Shown: positions 31,828 to 41,053, counted from the stretch's first letter. The stretch is DNA of 64,000 nucleotides from Rhizobiales bacterium YIM 77505 (GCA_000745135.1 JQNH01000001.1:496001-560000), one strand, 5' to 3'. Translations and numbers: made by a program. Notes: a model not told the origin generated them from the letters alone.

Positions 31828-32808
31828 CTAGTTCGTCGCTTTGGAGAGGTAGCGGGGGTCGATGAGGTCGTCGAGGGCCGCCTTCACGTCCACATGGGCC
31901 GGGATGACGCCGGCGCCCTGGAGGGCAAGGCCGGCCGCGAGGATCGACTCCCGTTGCGGCTCGCCGATGACGCTATGGGTGAGCTCCGTGCGCTCGTCGA
32001 GCTGACGGTCGACGACCGTCGGCGGCAGCTTGGTGAATTCGGCGAAGATCTTCTTCACCTCCTGCGGATTGGCGAGCGACCAGCGCCGCGCCTCCTCGTA
32101 GGTCTCGAGCACGCGGGTGACGAGCTCGGGGTGCTTCTTGGCGAATTCCTCGCGCACGTTGAGGATGCCCCAGGTGTTGGCTTCGGGTTTCCGGTAGAAC
32201 AGCACCGAGCCGCTCTCGACTTCGGTGGCGGCCATCATGGGATCGAGCCCCGCCCAGGCGTCCACATCCCCGCGCTCGAGCGCCAGGCGTCCATCCGGGT
32301 GCTGCAGGAGGACGAGCTTCACGTCCTTCTCGGTAAGGCCCGCTTCCGCAAGCGCTCGCACCAGGAAGATATGCGGATCGGTGCCGCGCGTGACCGCGAC
32401 GCGCTTGCCCTTCAGGTCTGCGACCTTGGTGATCCCGGTGTCCTTGCGCGTGACGAGCGCCGTCCATTCGGGCCGGGAATAGACATAAACCGACTTGATG
32501 GGATTGCCGTTGATCTTGGCGACGAGGGCCGCCGAACCGGCGGTGGAGCCGAAATCGATGGAACCGGCGTTCAGGAATTCCAACGCCTTGTTGGAACCGA
32601 GCGTCTGGACCCAGCGAATGGAAATCCCGTCCTTTGCAAAGGCTTTTTCCAGAAATCCTTTTTCTTTCAGGACCAGGCTGATCGGGTTGTAGGTGGCAAA
32701 ATCGAGGCGGATTTCGCGCGGCGCCTGAGCGGCCGCATCGTTCGACAAAGAGAACGTGCCGAGCGGCGCTAGGAGCGTGGCGGCAAGAAGAATCCGGCGT
32801 GTGATCAT
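31828..32808 (-). CDS. ABC importer substrate-binding protein, SsuA/TauA-like
   Basis: This periplasmic receptor of 326 residues has a signal peptide (MITRRILLAATLLAPLGTF), then the NMT1/SsuA-type fold (IRLDFATYNPISLVLKEKGF, GSIDFGSTAGSAAL, GKRVAVTRGTDPH). Family members bind aliphatic sulfonates, taurine, nitrate or thiamine precursors. ATG 32808 is chosen because GAGGGACAAGACC precedes it; an earlier in-frame ATG lies upstream. First gene of the three-gene operon. Confidence 0.9.
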   Translation of the reverse strand: MITRRILLAATLLAPLGTFSLSNDAAAQAPREIRLDFATYNPISLVLKEKGFLEKAFAKDGISIRWVQTLGSNKALEFLNAGSIDFGSTAGSAALVAKINGNPIKSVYVYSRPEWTALVTRKDTGITKVADLKGKRVAVTRGTDPHIFLVRALAEAGLTEKDVKLVLLQHPDGRLALERGDVDAWAGLDPMMAATEVESGSVLFYRKPEANTWGILNVREEFAKKHPELVTRVLETYEEARRWSLANPQEVKKIFAEFTKLPPTVVDRQLDERTELTHSVIGEPQRESILAAGLALQGAGVIPAHVDVKAALDDLIDPRYLSKATN

Positions 32809-32989
32809 GGTCTTGTCCCTCATCTGGCGCGAGGGACCGACCGGCACCGCCATCGTGACCGGCGTTGCGTGAGTCCCGGCGCTTTAGCTGCACTTGTTCT
32901 GCGCCCGCAAGCTGCTGCTCAAATCGGCGCAGGGCGAGATCTAGCCGACGGCGTTCTTTTTGTCAAACAAGTTCGTGCTCGCGAACGAC

Positions 32990-33646
32990 CTATTGTTTCC
33001 GCTGCCCTGGCTCGCCGTAGCGGAACTGCGGCGCGTTCTCCAAATCGGATCGCGTGAGGCGAACCAGGGCCCGCTCGGGCGCCCCGGTCGGGTCCGACAC
33101 CGGGACGGTCGCCGGCTCGGTGCTGCCGGTCGTCACCGGCCCGCTTCCTGGAGCGACCCGGCCGCTTTCGTTGCGGTCTGTGGCGCCGAGCACTTCATTG
33201 GAGACTTCAGCCCCGGGCATGCGTTCGGGCCCGCGCGCTGCCACCTCCCGGGCGGAGGGCGCGTTTGCTGGTGCCATGCTGGCGCTCGGCTGGGCGGCCC
33301 GCCCGACATCGCCGGTGTTCCACAGGACCTGGTCGAAGGGGAGGGCGACGCTCTTCTCCCCCATGCCCAGCACCCCGCCAACGCCGATCACGGCCGCCAC
33401 GGCCCTTCCATCGGAGGTGAGGACGATCTCGTCGATCTCCCCAAGCCGGGTGTGGTCCAAGCCCATAACCTCGAGCCCGACGATCTTCGACAGGCGGAGG
33501 GCATGGGCCGGCATTTGGGTGAGGAAGGCCCCCGACGAAGCGGCGGGGGCGCCCTGGCGGGGCTCTGGTGTGGGCTGGGCAAGCGTCGATCCGGCGCCCA
33601 GGACCGCGGCGGCAAGGCCGATGCCGACGATCAATCTCCGACTCAT
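32990..33646 (-). CDS. Secreted PRC-barrel domain protein
   Basis: The protein has 218 residues with a signal peptide (MSRRLIVGIGLAAAVLGAGSTLA). A PRC-barrel domain is visible around residues 48-110 (LSKIVGLEVMGLDHTRLGEIDEIVL then VAAVIGVGGVLGMGEKSVALPF). A long Pro/Ala/Ser-rich disordered tail follows. PRC-barrel proteins in the periplasm are common in Methylobacteriaceae and relatives, with no assigned role. Confidence 0.82.
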   Translation of the reverse strand: MSRRLIVGIGLAAAVLGAGSTLAQPTPEPRQGAPAASSGAFLTQMPAHALRLSKIVGLEVMGLDHTRLGEIDEIVLTSDGRAVAAVIGVGGVLGMGEKSVALPFDQVLWNTGDVGRAAQPSASMAPANAPSAREVAARGPERMPGAEVSNEVLGATDRNESGRVAPGSGPVTTGSTEPATVPVSDPTGAPERALVRLTRSDLENAPQFRYGEPGQRKQ

Positions 33647-33783
33647 GCTCTCCTCCTGGCGCGCGACTGCTCGGGTCTCGCAAGAGAACGGCTGGAGGGC
33701 TCCCCGGTTCGCCGGAGAACATGATCCTCATCGGCAAATGGCGGTGCCGCGCCGATTGCGTCGCGCCGAGGGAGCGAGAAACT

Positions 33784-34113
33784 CTACCTCTTCTGCCGCA
33801 CCCTTTCGCGCAGGGCCGCCCATTTGCGCAGGCTCCAGATGGTCGACCGTCCGACGGGTTTCTGCAGGGGCGGCACGTCCACGGCGAGCAGGAGCAGGCC
33901 CAGCGGAAGCATCCAGATCCCGAGAGCCGGCAGGAAGGAGAAGATCCCGCCCAAGGTGAGGAACAGGCCTGCCGGCACCCGAACCAGCCTTGCTTTCGGG
34001 TGCCGCAGCCGCCGGATCCCGCGGCCGAGCGCCCGCGGAACCTCCTGCTCCAAGTCGCGGAAGGCCTGCCGCAAGACACGCCTTCCTTCAAAGACACTCG
34101 TGTTCCTGGTCAT
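33784..34113 (-). CDS. Small membrane protein with basic flanks
   Basis: This 109-residue protein has a basic N-terminal third (RHPKARLVRVPAG), then one or two hydrophobic segments (LFLTLGGIFSFLPALGIWMLPLGLLLLAVDVP) and a basic C-terminal helix. The likely topology is a hairpin with both ends in the cytosol. Related short proteins occur across Hyphomicrobiales under varying uninformative names. The IS cluster begins 131 bases upstream of its start, so its promoter region may have been affected. Confidence 0.65.
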   Translation of the reverse strand: MTRNTSVFEGRRVLRQAFRDLEQEVPRALGRGIRRLRHPKARLVRVPAGLFLTLGGIFSFLPALGIWMLPLGLLLLAVDVPPLQKPVGRSTIWSLRKWAALRERVRQKR

Positions 34114-34243
34114 CGACCGCTTGCACCTTGCTGCGGGGTCGGCTGCAATCCCTCTCGATCACATCAGTTCGGCGAAGGCGTGGCGGCGACGCACCATCGC
34201 TTGAGCGCCATCGAGGCAAGCCCGACCCTCTGGGGCGGACCCT

Positions 34244-35287
34244 TAGAGCGCGCTTCGGTTTAGCGGAATTGGATTCCGTTTGAGGTCGGGGTGTGATTCA
34301 AGATCTGTGCTGGGGGAGGCCAGCATTGGATGACACGACCCTACTCTGAGGATTTGCGCGAACGGGCTGTGGCCCGCTACGAGGCGGGCGCGACGACGCG
34401 GGCGGTGGCGGCGGCGCTCAGGATCAGCCCGTCCTGCATCTCGAAGTGGATGAAGCGCAAGCGCGAGACGGGCTCGCTGGCGCCCGACCAAGTCGGCGGC
34501 CACAAGAAACCCAAGCTCCGCGGAGAGCTGGCCGAGTGGCTGCGCGAGCGCTGCCGGTCCGGACCGTTTACGACCCGCGGCTTGGTGATGGAACTGGCCG
34601 AACGCGGCATTAAGAGCGACCGCCGCGCCGTCTGGGTCTTCCTGCACGCCGAAGGACTGAGCTTCAAAAAAAACCGTGCTGCCGGCCGAGCAGACGCGGC
34701 CTGACATCGCCCGCAGGCGGGCGCGCTGGAAGGCCCATCAGGGCCGCATCGATGCAAGGCGGCTCGTCTTCATCGACGAGACATGGGTCAAGACCAATAT
34801 GGCGCCCCTGCGAGGCTGGGGACCGCGCGGCCAGCGCCTTGCGGCCCGCGTGCCGCACGGCCACTGGAAGACGCTCACCTTCATCGCCGCGCTTCGCGCC
34901 GATCGCATCGATGCTCCCTGGATCATCGACGGCCCGATCAACGGCGAGCTGTTCACCCTCTATGTCGAGAAGGTGCTCGTTCCGACGCTCGCTCCGGGTG
35001 ACGTCGTCGTCCTCGACAATCTCGGCAGCCACAAAGGGCAAGCCGCGCGACGCGCCGTCCGGGCCGCCGGCGCCCATCTTCTGTTCCTGCCCCCCTACAG
35101 CCCCGACCTGAACCCGATCGAGCAGCTCTTCGCCAAGCTCAAGCACCTGATCCGCAGGGCCGAAGCCCGCACCGTCGAGGCCACCTGGCGAAAGCTGGGC
35201 GACCTTCTCGAGCTCTTCCCACCCACGGAATGCGCCAACTACCTGACAAACGCCGGCTATGCTTCCGTCTAAACAGAGCGTGCTCTA
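34244..35287 (+). mobile_element. IS630-family insertion sequence
   Basis: The element has terminal inverted repeats: TAGAGCGCGCTTCGGTTTAG on the left and, inverted on the right, TAGAGCACGCTCTGTTTAG, followed by CGGAA on both sides. TA is the target duplicated by IS630 elements and is present at both ends. It carries one transposase in two overlapping frames. Its right end abuts the next IS. Confidence 0.88.
34330..35272 (+). CDS. IS630 transposase, split by frameshift
   Basis: The first part (34330-34704) is a helix-turn-helix DNA-binding region (MTRPYSEDLRERAVARYEAG, then AALRISPSCISKWMKRKR). The second (from about 34676 to 35272) is the DDE catalytic domain with FIDETW, VVLDNLGSHKG and PYSPDLNPIEQLFAKLK. 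They meet at a run of eight A residues, 34666-34673; losing one A joins the frames. Programmed slippage at such A-runs is known for IS630 members, so this need not be a dead gene. A simple indel would look the same. Confidence 0.85.
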
Positions 35288-36136
35288 GAGTCTGTTATGG
35301 ACTGAGGGTGCGGCTATGGTGCGGGCATGATTGCTCGCAAGTCTTATCCCTCGGACGTTTCGGATGACGAATGGGCGCTGGTTGCGCCCTATCTTGCACT
35401 CTTGCCTGAGGCGGCGGGGCAGCGGGAGCACTCGTTGCGCGAGGTGTTCAACGGGCTGCGCTATGTTGTCCGCAACGGCATTGCCTGGCGGGCGATGCCG
35501 AATGATCTGCCGCCTTGGGCGGCCGTGTATCAGCAGGCGCAGCGCTGGCTGCGGGCCGGTTCGTTCGAGGCGCTCGCCCACGACCTGCGCGTGCTGTTGC
35601 GGGTGGCGGCCGGGCGCCCGCCCGCACCCTCGGCCGCCATCCTCGACAGCCGGACGCTGCGCTCCACGCCCGAGAGCGGCCACCGCGCCGGCTATGACGG
35701 CGCCAAGCGCAAGAAGGGCTCCAAGCTGCACCTGGCGGTCGACACGCTCGGCCACCTCCTGGCCCTCCACGTCACCCCCGCCACGGCGGACGACCGCGCC
35801 GAGGTCGGGCGCCTGGCCGCCGCCGTGCAGCAGGCCACCGGCAACAGCGTCGAGATCGCCTTCGTTGACCAGGGCTATACCGGCGACAAGCCGGCCGCGG
35901 CCGCCAGCGAACACGGCATCGCCCTAGAGGTCGTGCGCCTGCCCGAGGCCAAGCGCGGCTTCGTCCTCCTGCCCCGGCGCTGGGTCGTCGAGCGATCCTT
36001 CGCTTGGGCCACCCGCTGCCGCCGCCTCGTCAAAGACTACGAGCGCCTGCACACAACCCTCGCAGGCCTCCACGTCGTCGCCTTCGCTTGCCTCATGCTC
36101 CGTCAAGCCGCAGAACTGGTCCATAACAGACTCTAG
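35285..36136 (+). mobile_element. IS5-family insertion sequence
   Basis: The ends are inverted repeats, CTAGAGTCTGTTATGGAC on the left (from 35285) and its complement on the right (36119-36136). CTAG occurs at both ends and fits the YTAR target of IS5 elements. The left end overlaps the right end of the IS630 element by three bases, and the right end shares CTAG with the next IS. Confidence 0.9.
35327..36136 (+). CDS. IS5-family transposase, intact
   Basis: This 269-residue single-frame transposase has an N-terminal SDDEWALVAPYL domain (DUF4096-like), a DDE-type core with AAILDSRTLRS, LHLAVDTLGH and FVDQGYTGD, and the C-terminal WVVERSFAWATRCRRLVKDYE motif that carries the catalytic Glu. Its TAG stop codon lies inside the CTAG target sequence at the element's end. 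It looks functional. Confidence 0.92.
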   Translation: MIARKSYPSDVSDDEWALVAPYLALLPEAAGQREHSLREVFNGLRYVVRNGIAWRAMPNDLPPWAAVYQQAQRWLRAGSFEALAHDLRVLLRVAAGRPPAPSAAILDSRTLRSTPESGHRAGYDGAKRKKGSKLHLAVDTLGHLLALHVTPATADDRAEVGRLAAAVQQATGNSVEIAFVDQGYTGDKPAAAASEHGIALEVVRLPEAKRGFVLLPRRWVVERSFAWATRCRRLVKDYERLHTTLAGLHVVAFACLMLRQAAELVHNRL

Positions 36137-36973
36137 GTTCTGAACTCATAAAGGTTGAAGCGGATTGTGTGGGGTGATTCAAGGCTCCTGGACGGGAGGC
36201 TTGGTCATGGCGCGATACGATCTGTCGGAAACGGAGTGGCGGTTGATCGAGCCGCTTCTGCCGAACAAGCCGCGCGGGGTGGCGCGGGTCGATGACCGGC
36301 GGGTGCTCAACGGCATTTTCTATGTGCTGCGCACCGGCTCGCCGTGGCGCGACCTGCCGGAGCGCTACGGGCCGTACACGACTGTCTACAACCGCTTCAA
36401 CAGGTGGGCCAAGCAGGGCGTCTGGCTCAAGGTGTTCGAGGCGCTCGCGGCCAAGTCGCCAGGGTCTCTGCACCTGATCGACTCCTCCATCGTGCGCGCC
36501 CATCAGCACGCGGCCGGCGGTAAAAAGGGGGCGCGGATCACGCCATCGGCCGTTCTCGTGGAGGACTGACGACCAAGATCCACGCCGTCGTCGACGAGCA
36601 AGGGCTGCCCCTCCGCCTCGTCGTCTCGCCAGGGCAGGCCTCCGACAAGACCCTCGCTCCAGTCCTGCTGGCCGACCTGCCTCCCGCCAAGGCGCTCGTC
36701 GCCGACCGGGGCTACGACGCTCAGGCGATCCTCGACCTGGTGCGCCAGGCCGGCGGCGAGGCCCACATCCCGACCTGCCGCGACCGCAAGGTCCAACGCT
36801 CCGTCGCCCCGGCGCTCTACCGCCAGCGCAACCTCGTCGAGCGCTTCTTCTGTAAGCTCAAACACTTCCGCCGGATCGCCACACGCTTCGACAAGCTCGC
36901 CCGCAACTTCCTCTCAGCCGTCGCCCTCGCCTCAGCCCGTCTGTGGACCCGAGCTAATGAGTCCACTACCTAG
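36133..36973 (+). mobile_element. IS5-family, IS427-group insertion sequence
   Basis: The left end reads GGTTCTGAACTCATAA and the right end, inverted, GGTAGTGGACTCATTA: imperfect terminal repeats typical of this group. CTAG borders both ends (36133-36136 and 36970-36973). The element holds a transposase in two frames and ends nine bases before the neighbouring minus-strand gene. Confidence 0.85.
36207..36973 (+). CDS. IS427-group transposase in two frames
   Basis: The first frame (36207-36569) starts MARYDLSETEWRLIEPLL and includes HLIDSSIVRAHQHAAGGKKG. The second frame continues as DHAIGRSRGGLTTKIHA, then VADRGYDAQAI and RNLVERFFCKLKHFRRIATR, to 36973. The frames join by a -1 shift at an A5G5 run, 36522-36531, the usual programmed frameshift site of IS427-type elements. 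The stop codon TAG lies within the terminal CTAG. Catalytic residues of the DDE domain are retained, so the element could be active. Confidence 0.87.
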
Positions 36974-36981
36974 CGCCCAGC

Positions 36982-37437
36982 CTATCCGCCGAACCGGCCG
37001 GCGATGTTGCGCGACAGGACCTCGCCTTCTTGAAGGTAGCGGGTCGTCGCCTCGACGGCCGATGGGGTGCAGATGCGGTAGGTGAGGGAAAAGCCGCGAA
37101 ACCCGCGATTATACGCCCCGGCGAGGCGCTCCTTGCGGGCAGGCGTCGTGCCTTCGGCGTCGAGGAGCGCCTGCATGCGCCTCTCCCATTCGAGGGCGTC
37201 GGGCGCGTTGCAGAGGCTGCGCAGGAAGGCGAGCGATCCCATGATCTCGGCGAGACGGAGCAGCTCCTTCTCGTAGGGCGGCGGCGGGGGCTCGGGCTGA
37301 GGCGACGGGGCCGCAGCAGCAGGAGGCGGCGCGGGCGCGTTGCGGGCCGGCGGGGAGGTGCGGCTTTGCTGGGCCATGGCCGCTCCGGCCATCGCGAATG
37401 CCAGGGCCGCCGCAACGGCAGGAAGCGCACGCCTCAT
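36982..37437 (-). CDS. TIGR02301-type secreted protein
   Basis: This 151-residue protein has a signal peptide (AAALAFAMAGAAMA), a long Pro/Ala-rich linker and a helical C-terminal domain (LLRLAEIMGSLAFLRSLC, WERRMQALLDAEG, AYNRGFRGFSLTYRICTP). The pattern is that of the TIGR02301 family, restricted to Alphaproteobacteria and of unknown function; two Cys may pair. Its start overlaps the stop of the NUDIX gene by four bases. It is last in a minus-strand operon. An IS ends nine bases beyond its stop. Confidence 0.82.
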   Translation of the reverse strand: MRRALPAVAAALAFAMAGAAMAQQSRTSPPARNAPAPPPAAAAPSPQPEPPPPPYEKELLRLAEIMGSLAFLRSLCNAPDALEWERRMQALLDAEGTTPARKERLAGAYNRGFRGFSLTYRICTPSAVEATTRYLQEGEVLSRNIAGRFGG

Positions 37438-37880
37438 GCCGGCATCGCCTCCATGAGCCTGAAGCCCTTGCGCAGGATGTGCGCGAGCCCTGGCGTCGTG
37501 ACGAGCTGCGCAACCTCCGACTCTCGCACCCAGCGCACTTCGGGCGCCTCGTCGCTCGTGCGCGGTTCGCCGGCGCGCCAGCGCGCCGCGTGCGCGCAGA
37601 TCACGAAATGCAGGCGAACGGCGCCGTCGCGATCACGCTCGATCACTTCGACATGGTCGATGAAGCCGGCCAGGTCCGCCTCGACCCCGACCTCCTCCTT
37701 CAGCTCGCGCAGCGCCGCTTCGGCCAGCGTCTCGCCAGGCTCGACGAGACCGCCCGGCAGGCTGAAGAGGCGATCCATCGGCGGATGGGCCCGGGCCGCC
37801 AGAAGAACACGGTCGCCGCGGAACACGGCGACCGAGGCGGCGAGGAAGGGGCGTGCGGGATAGGTCCGAGGCTCTCTCAT
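37434..37880 (-). CDS. NUDIX hydrolase
   Basis: This 148-residue NUDIX-fold pyrophosphohydrolase has the box G-x5-E-x7-RELKEEVG intact (GGLVEPGE followed by ALRELKEEVGV, about residues 43-65). Substrates are nucleoside diphosphates linked to another group, such as ADP-ribose or oxidised nucleotides; which one is not evident. Four-base overlaps with the genes on both sides put it in the same operon as the VCBS-repeat and TIGR02301 genes. Confidence 0.92.
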   Translation of the reverse strand: MREPRTYPARPFLAASVAVFRGDRVLLAARAHPPMDRLFSLPGGLVEPGETLAEAALRELKEEVGVEADLAGFIDHVEVIERDRDGAVRLHFVICAHAARWRAGEPRTSDEAPEVRWVRESEVAQLVTTPGLAHILRKGFRLMEAMPA

Positions 37881-38986
37881 CGAGGCTTCACGGCAACGAG
37901 CCGCCCATCCTCAAGGCCGGCCAGCGCGTGCCAGTCCTTGCCGGAGCCGAGGACGGCAAGACCCTTCCCGACAGGTCCGGGCAGGGGAATGCGGCTGATC
38001 TCGCGAATGCCTCCGGCAAGGGAGACAACGGCGAGAGCGCGGCGGTCGAGGGTGGGAACCACGAGCTCGGGGCGGCCGTCCCCGTTCACATCCACTGCGG
38101 CGGCGTTGTCAAGGGCGGTCGAGCCAAGGGCGTGGTTCGAGTACCCGGCTGCCTCGTGCTTGAGGGTGAGGCGGCCGTTGTCCCAGCTCCAGACCTGGAG
38201 CACGCCCTCAAGATGAGGCGAGCGCACCAGCGCCACATCGGTCTTCCCATCCCCATCAAAGTCGGCGATGGCAGCGACGTTGAGCCAGCGGTGCGGCTGG
38301 CCGAGCGGCGGCGTCTCGGCGGCGATCGACCATCCATCGCCCGTCTTGGCGATCACCGCGAGGGCCGCGCCCTTCTCGAAATAGGACTTGACGACGAGGA
38401 TCTCGGGCCTTCCGTCGCCATCGAGGTCGGCAAGGCGCGGCTCGAGGTCTTCGAACACGGCCTCGGGCCCGGAGGAGAGGGTTGTCACCCTGGTCGGCAC
38501 GGGCCTGGGCTCGAAGACGACGCCGCTGAGGGGCTGGCGCTCGGAAATGGTGATCTGTCCGGCCTCGATGCCGTCGCCGAGCACCGCATGGCGATAGTCC
38601 GTGCGCGGTGCCGAAAGGAAGACGGTGAGGGGGCCGGCGGTCTGCATGCGCGAGCCTGGGATCGCGTCGCCCGGTGCCTCGCGCAGGGGCGGGCCGTCAA
38701 CGCCAGTGCTGGCGAAGCGCGCCTGCCGCAGCTCTCCATTCTCGACATAGAAGGCTATCCCACCCCCTGCTCCCCAGCCTGCGGCAAGCTCGCGCCCCTC
38801 GGGCTGCTTGTCTTGCAGGAGGGGGGAGGTGGCAAGCGACCGGGCGAAATAGCTCGATGGTCCGCGTAGTTCCTCGATCGGGAACCCGAGGGAGAGGGGC
38901 GCGACGGTCTCGGCAGCGGGGGCGGCCGAGGCAGCGAGGGCTGCTCCGGCCAGCCCCAGAATCCGCGCCCGGTTCCGGTTAGACAT
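37877..38986 (-). CDS. Secreted FG-GAP/VCBS repeat beta-propeller protein
   Basis: The 369-residue exported protein has a signal peptide (ARILGLAGAALAASAAPA). It contains several FG-GAP/VCBS repeats with calcium-type loops: ADLDGDGRPEILVV near 186, ADFDGDGKTDVALV near 237 and VDVNGDGRPELVVP near 290. These build a beta-propeller. Such proteins are found in the periplasm or on the surface; the binding partner is unknown. It overlaps the SDR gene by eight bases and the NUDIX gene by four. Confidence 0.87.
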   Translation of the reverse strand: MSNRNRARILGLAGAALAASAAPAAETVAPLSLGFPIEELRGPSSYFARSLATSPLLQDKQPEGRELAAGWGAGGGIAFYVENGELRQARFASTGVDGPPLREAPGDAIPGSRMQTAGPLTVFLSAPRTDYRHAVLGDGIEAGQITISERQPLSGVVFEPRPVPTRVTTLSSGPEAVFEDLEPRLADLDGDGRPEILVVKSYFEKGAALAVIAKTGDGWSIAAETPPLGQPHRWLNVAAIADFDGDGKTDVALVRSPHLEGVLQVWSWDNGRLTLKHEAAGYSNHALGSTALDNAAAVDVNGDGRPELVVPTLDRRALAVVSLAGGIREISRIPLPGPVGKGLAVLGSGKDWHALAGLEDGRLVAVKPR

Positions 38987-39761
38987 GCTGACCGCCGTTG
39001 ATGTGGAGCTCCGCCCCGTTCACATACGAGCTCGCGTCCGTGACGAGGAAGTAGATGGCCTTGGCGACCTCGTCCGGCGTGCCGAGCCGGTGCATGGGGA
39101 TCTGTTCGCGCACCAGCTTCTCGGTGCCCGGGGACAGGATCGAAGTGTCGATCTCGCCAGGCGAGATGGCGTTGACCCGCACTCCGAGGGGGCCGAAATC
39201 GGCGGCCATCTCGCGTGTCAGAGCGGCGAGGGCCGCCTTCGAGGTCGCATAAGCCGCGCCGGCAAAGGGATGGACGCGGGAGCCGGCGATCGAGGTCACG
39301 TTGACGACCGCCCCGCGCGCCCGGGTCAGTTCGTCGCGCAGGCCGCGGGCGAGCATGATCGGCGCGAAGAAATTGACCTGGAAGACGTGCCGCCAATCCT
39401 CAAATGAGGTTTCGAGCGCATTGAGGCGGCGGCCCCCCGGTCCTTTCGGCGAGATGCCGGCGTTGTTGACGAGGGCGTGCAGGACACCGCCCTCCGCCTC
39501 CAGCCGCCGTTTCGTCTCTTCCACGGCGCGCAGCGTGTCGTCGGGATTGGCGAGATCCACCTGCAGGTGGTCCTCAGGGCCCATCTCCCAGGGACAGTTC
39601 TCGGGGAAGGGGTGCCGCGACGCGGTGATCACCCGCCATCCCGCCGCGGAGAAGCGCTTCACCGTGGCATGGCCGATGCCCCGGCTGGCACCGGTGAGAA
39701 GCATGATCCGACGCCCGGTATTGGTGGAGGAGGCCACGCGCGATCCTGATGGTTCTGACAA
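38979..39761 (-). CDS. SDR family NAD(P)-dependent oxidoreductase
   Basis: The 260-residue Rossmann-fold dehydrogenase has cofactor motif TGASRGIG (about residues 24-31), the structural VNNAGIS, the catalytic Ser region VTSIAGSR and the YATSK catalytic Tyr-Lys. Substrate is unknown. It starts 51 bases after pdxH on the same strand and overlaps the VCBS-repeat gene, so pdxH, SDR, VCBS, NUDIX and TIGR02301 form one likely operon. Confidence 0.9.
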   Translation of the reverse strand: MSEPSGSRVASSTNTGRRIMLLTGASRGIGHATVKRFSAAGWRVITASRHPFPENCPWEMGPEDHLQVDLANPDDTLRAVEETKRRLEAEGGVLHALVNNAGISPKGPGGRRLNALETSFEDWRHVFQVNFFAPIMLARGLRDELTRARGAVVNVTSIAGSRVHPFAGAAYATSKAALAALTREMAADFGPLGVRVNAISPGEIDTSILSPGTEKLVREQIPMHRLGTPDEVAKAIYFLVTDASSYVNGAELHINGGQHV

Positions 39762-39812
39762 GGGGCCGGCGAACCTATCGGCTCCCGGCGGCGAGGTCCA
39801 TCCGGCCCGACG

Positions 39813-40421
39813 TCACGGGTAAAGGCGCGTCTTCGTCCAGCCTTCCGGCGCACGCGTGAAGACGACCCGGTCGTGCAGCCGGAAGGGCCGGTCCTGCCAG
39901 AACTCGATCGCGATCGGATCGATGCGGAACCCGGTCCAGTAGGGCGGGCGCGGCACCTCGCCAATCGCATAGCGCGCGGCGTAGAAGGCCACCGCCTTCT
40001 CGAGAGCAAAGCGGCTCTCGAGGGGGCGCGACTGCTGGCTCGCCCAGGCGCCGATGCGGCTGTCGCGCGGGCGGCTTGCGAAATAGGCATCCGCCTCCGC
40101 GTCGCTGACCTTGGTGACGCGGCCACGGGCGCGCACCTGCCGGCGCAGGCTCTTCCAATGGAAGACGAGCGCCGCCTGCGGATTGGCGGCGAGCTCGCGC
40201 CCCTTGTTCGACTCGGCGTTGGTGTAGAAGACGAAGCCACGCTCGTCGGCGGCCTTGAGGAGCACCATGCGGACATTGGGCAGGCCGTCGGCGTCGGCCG
40301 TGGCCAGCGCCATGGCTGTCGGATCGTTGGGCTCGGAGCGCTCCGCCTCGGCCATCCAGGCGTGGAAGATCGCCCAGGGATCGTCCAGCTCGGTGAAGTC
40401 ACCTTTCGTTAACGCATTCAA
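39813..40421 (-). CDS. pdxH: Pyridoxine/pyridoxamine 5'-phosphate oxidase
   Basis: PdxH is an FMN enzyme that oxidises PNP or PMP to pyridoxal 5'-phosphate, the last step of vitamin B6 synthesis. The 202 residues show [47 protein letters not shown] and the C-terminal [10 protein letters not shown] with TRLYP, all typical. The start MNALTKGDF has a GAGGATT ribosome site. It diverges from the RT0821-like gene. Confidence 0.95.
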   Translation of the reverse strand: MNALTKGDFTELDDPWAIFHAWMAEAERSEPNDPTAMALATADADGLPNVRMVLLKAADERGFVFYTNAESNKGRELAANPQAALVFHWKSLRRQVRARGRVTKVSDAEADAYFASRPRDSRIGAWASQQSRPLESRFALEKAVAFYAARYAIGEVPRPPYWTGFRIDPIAIEFWQDRPFRLHDRVVFTRAPEGWTKTRLYP

Positions 40422-40471
40422 GGCTTCAATCCTCGCGGTCGTTCCTTCGTGTTTCGGGCGCAGGTTCTCGC

Positions 40472-40957
40472 GTGACAGGGCCCCATGCGCGGCAAGTCTA
40501 TAAGGCAGTTGCGCCGGCCGGCGAAACGGCGCTGGCCCGCCTTTTCGTGGCTGCCGCGTTCGCCTTGAGCCTCAGCGGCTGCAGCCTCGCCCTGCCGGTC
40601 GCGTCCCTCGACCTCGACGATGGCCCGGACGCAACGGGGACCGTCGAGGTCAGACCAGCCTCGCCGCTGTCGTCCGAGCTCGGCCCCGAGGATTGGCGGC
40701 GCGCAAGGAGCGCCCTTGCCGGGGCGCTCGATCCCCAGGGCGACGGGGCAGCGGTGTCTTGGAACAACCCGGATACCGGGCTCAAGGGCAGCTTCACCCC
40801 CGCCGGGAAGCCCTTCGTCGAGAACGACGAGATCTGCCGGGCCTTCACGGCCACCCTGGAGGGGCGGGGGACGAGCCGGTCTCTTGCCGGCAAGGCCTGT
40901 CGTCCCTCGGGGGGTGAATGGGCCGTCAAGGCGGTCACCCCGGCGCGGAACGCATAA
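40472..40957 (+). CDS. RT0821/Lpp0805-like surface lipoprotein
   Basis: The reading frame has 161 residues from a GTG. A hydrophobic segment ending LSLSGC (a lipobox; Cys near residue 37) marks a lipoprotein, followed by a domain with [23 protein letters not shown]-type pattern, [10 protein letters not shown] and [10 protein letters not shown]. This pattern fits the RT0821/Lpp0805 surface-protein family. The long stretch before the lipobox suggests the true start may lie further in. It precedes the J-domain gene by about 100 bases. Confidence 0.72.
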   Translation: MTGPHARQVYKAVAPAGETALARLFVAAAFALSLSGCSLALPVASLDLDDGPDATGTVEVRPASPLSSELGPEDWRRARSALAGALDPQGDGAAVSWNNPDTGLKGSFTPAGKPFVENDEICRAFTATLEGRGTSRSLAGKACRPSGGEWAVKAVTPARNA

Positions 40958-41053
40958 TCAGGCCAGCCTCCTGCTCTCGCAGGCCGCACCGTTGCATTGC
41001 AGCAACACTCGACCCATATCAACGGTCGAAGCGTGGATCGGGACGGACGACGC

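Noticed and set aside
36207-36973. IS427-type transposase as a pseudogene
   Set aside because: A -1 shift at an A5G5 run is the normal expression mode of this group, and the catalytic motifs on both sides are intact.
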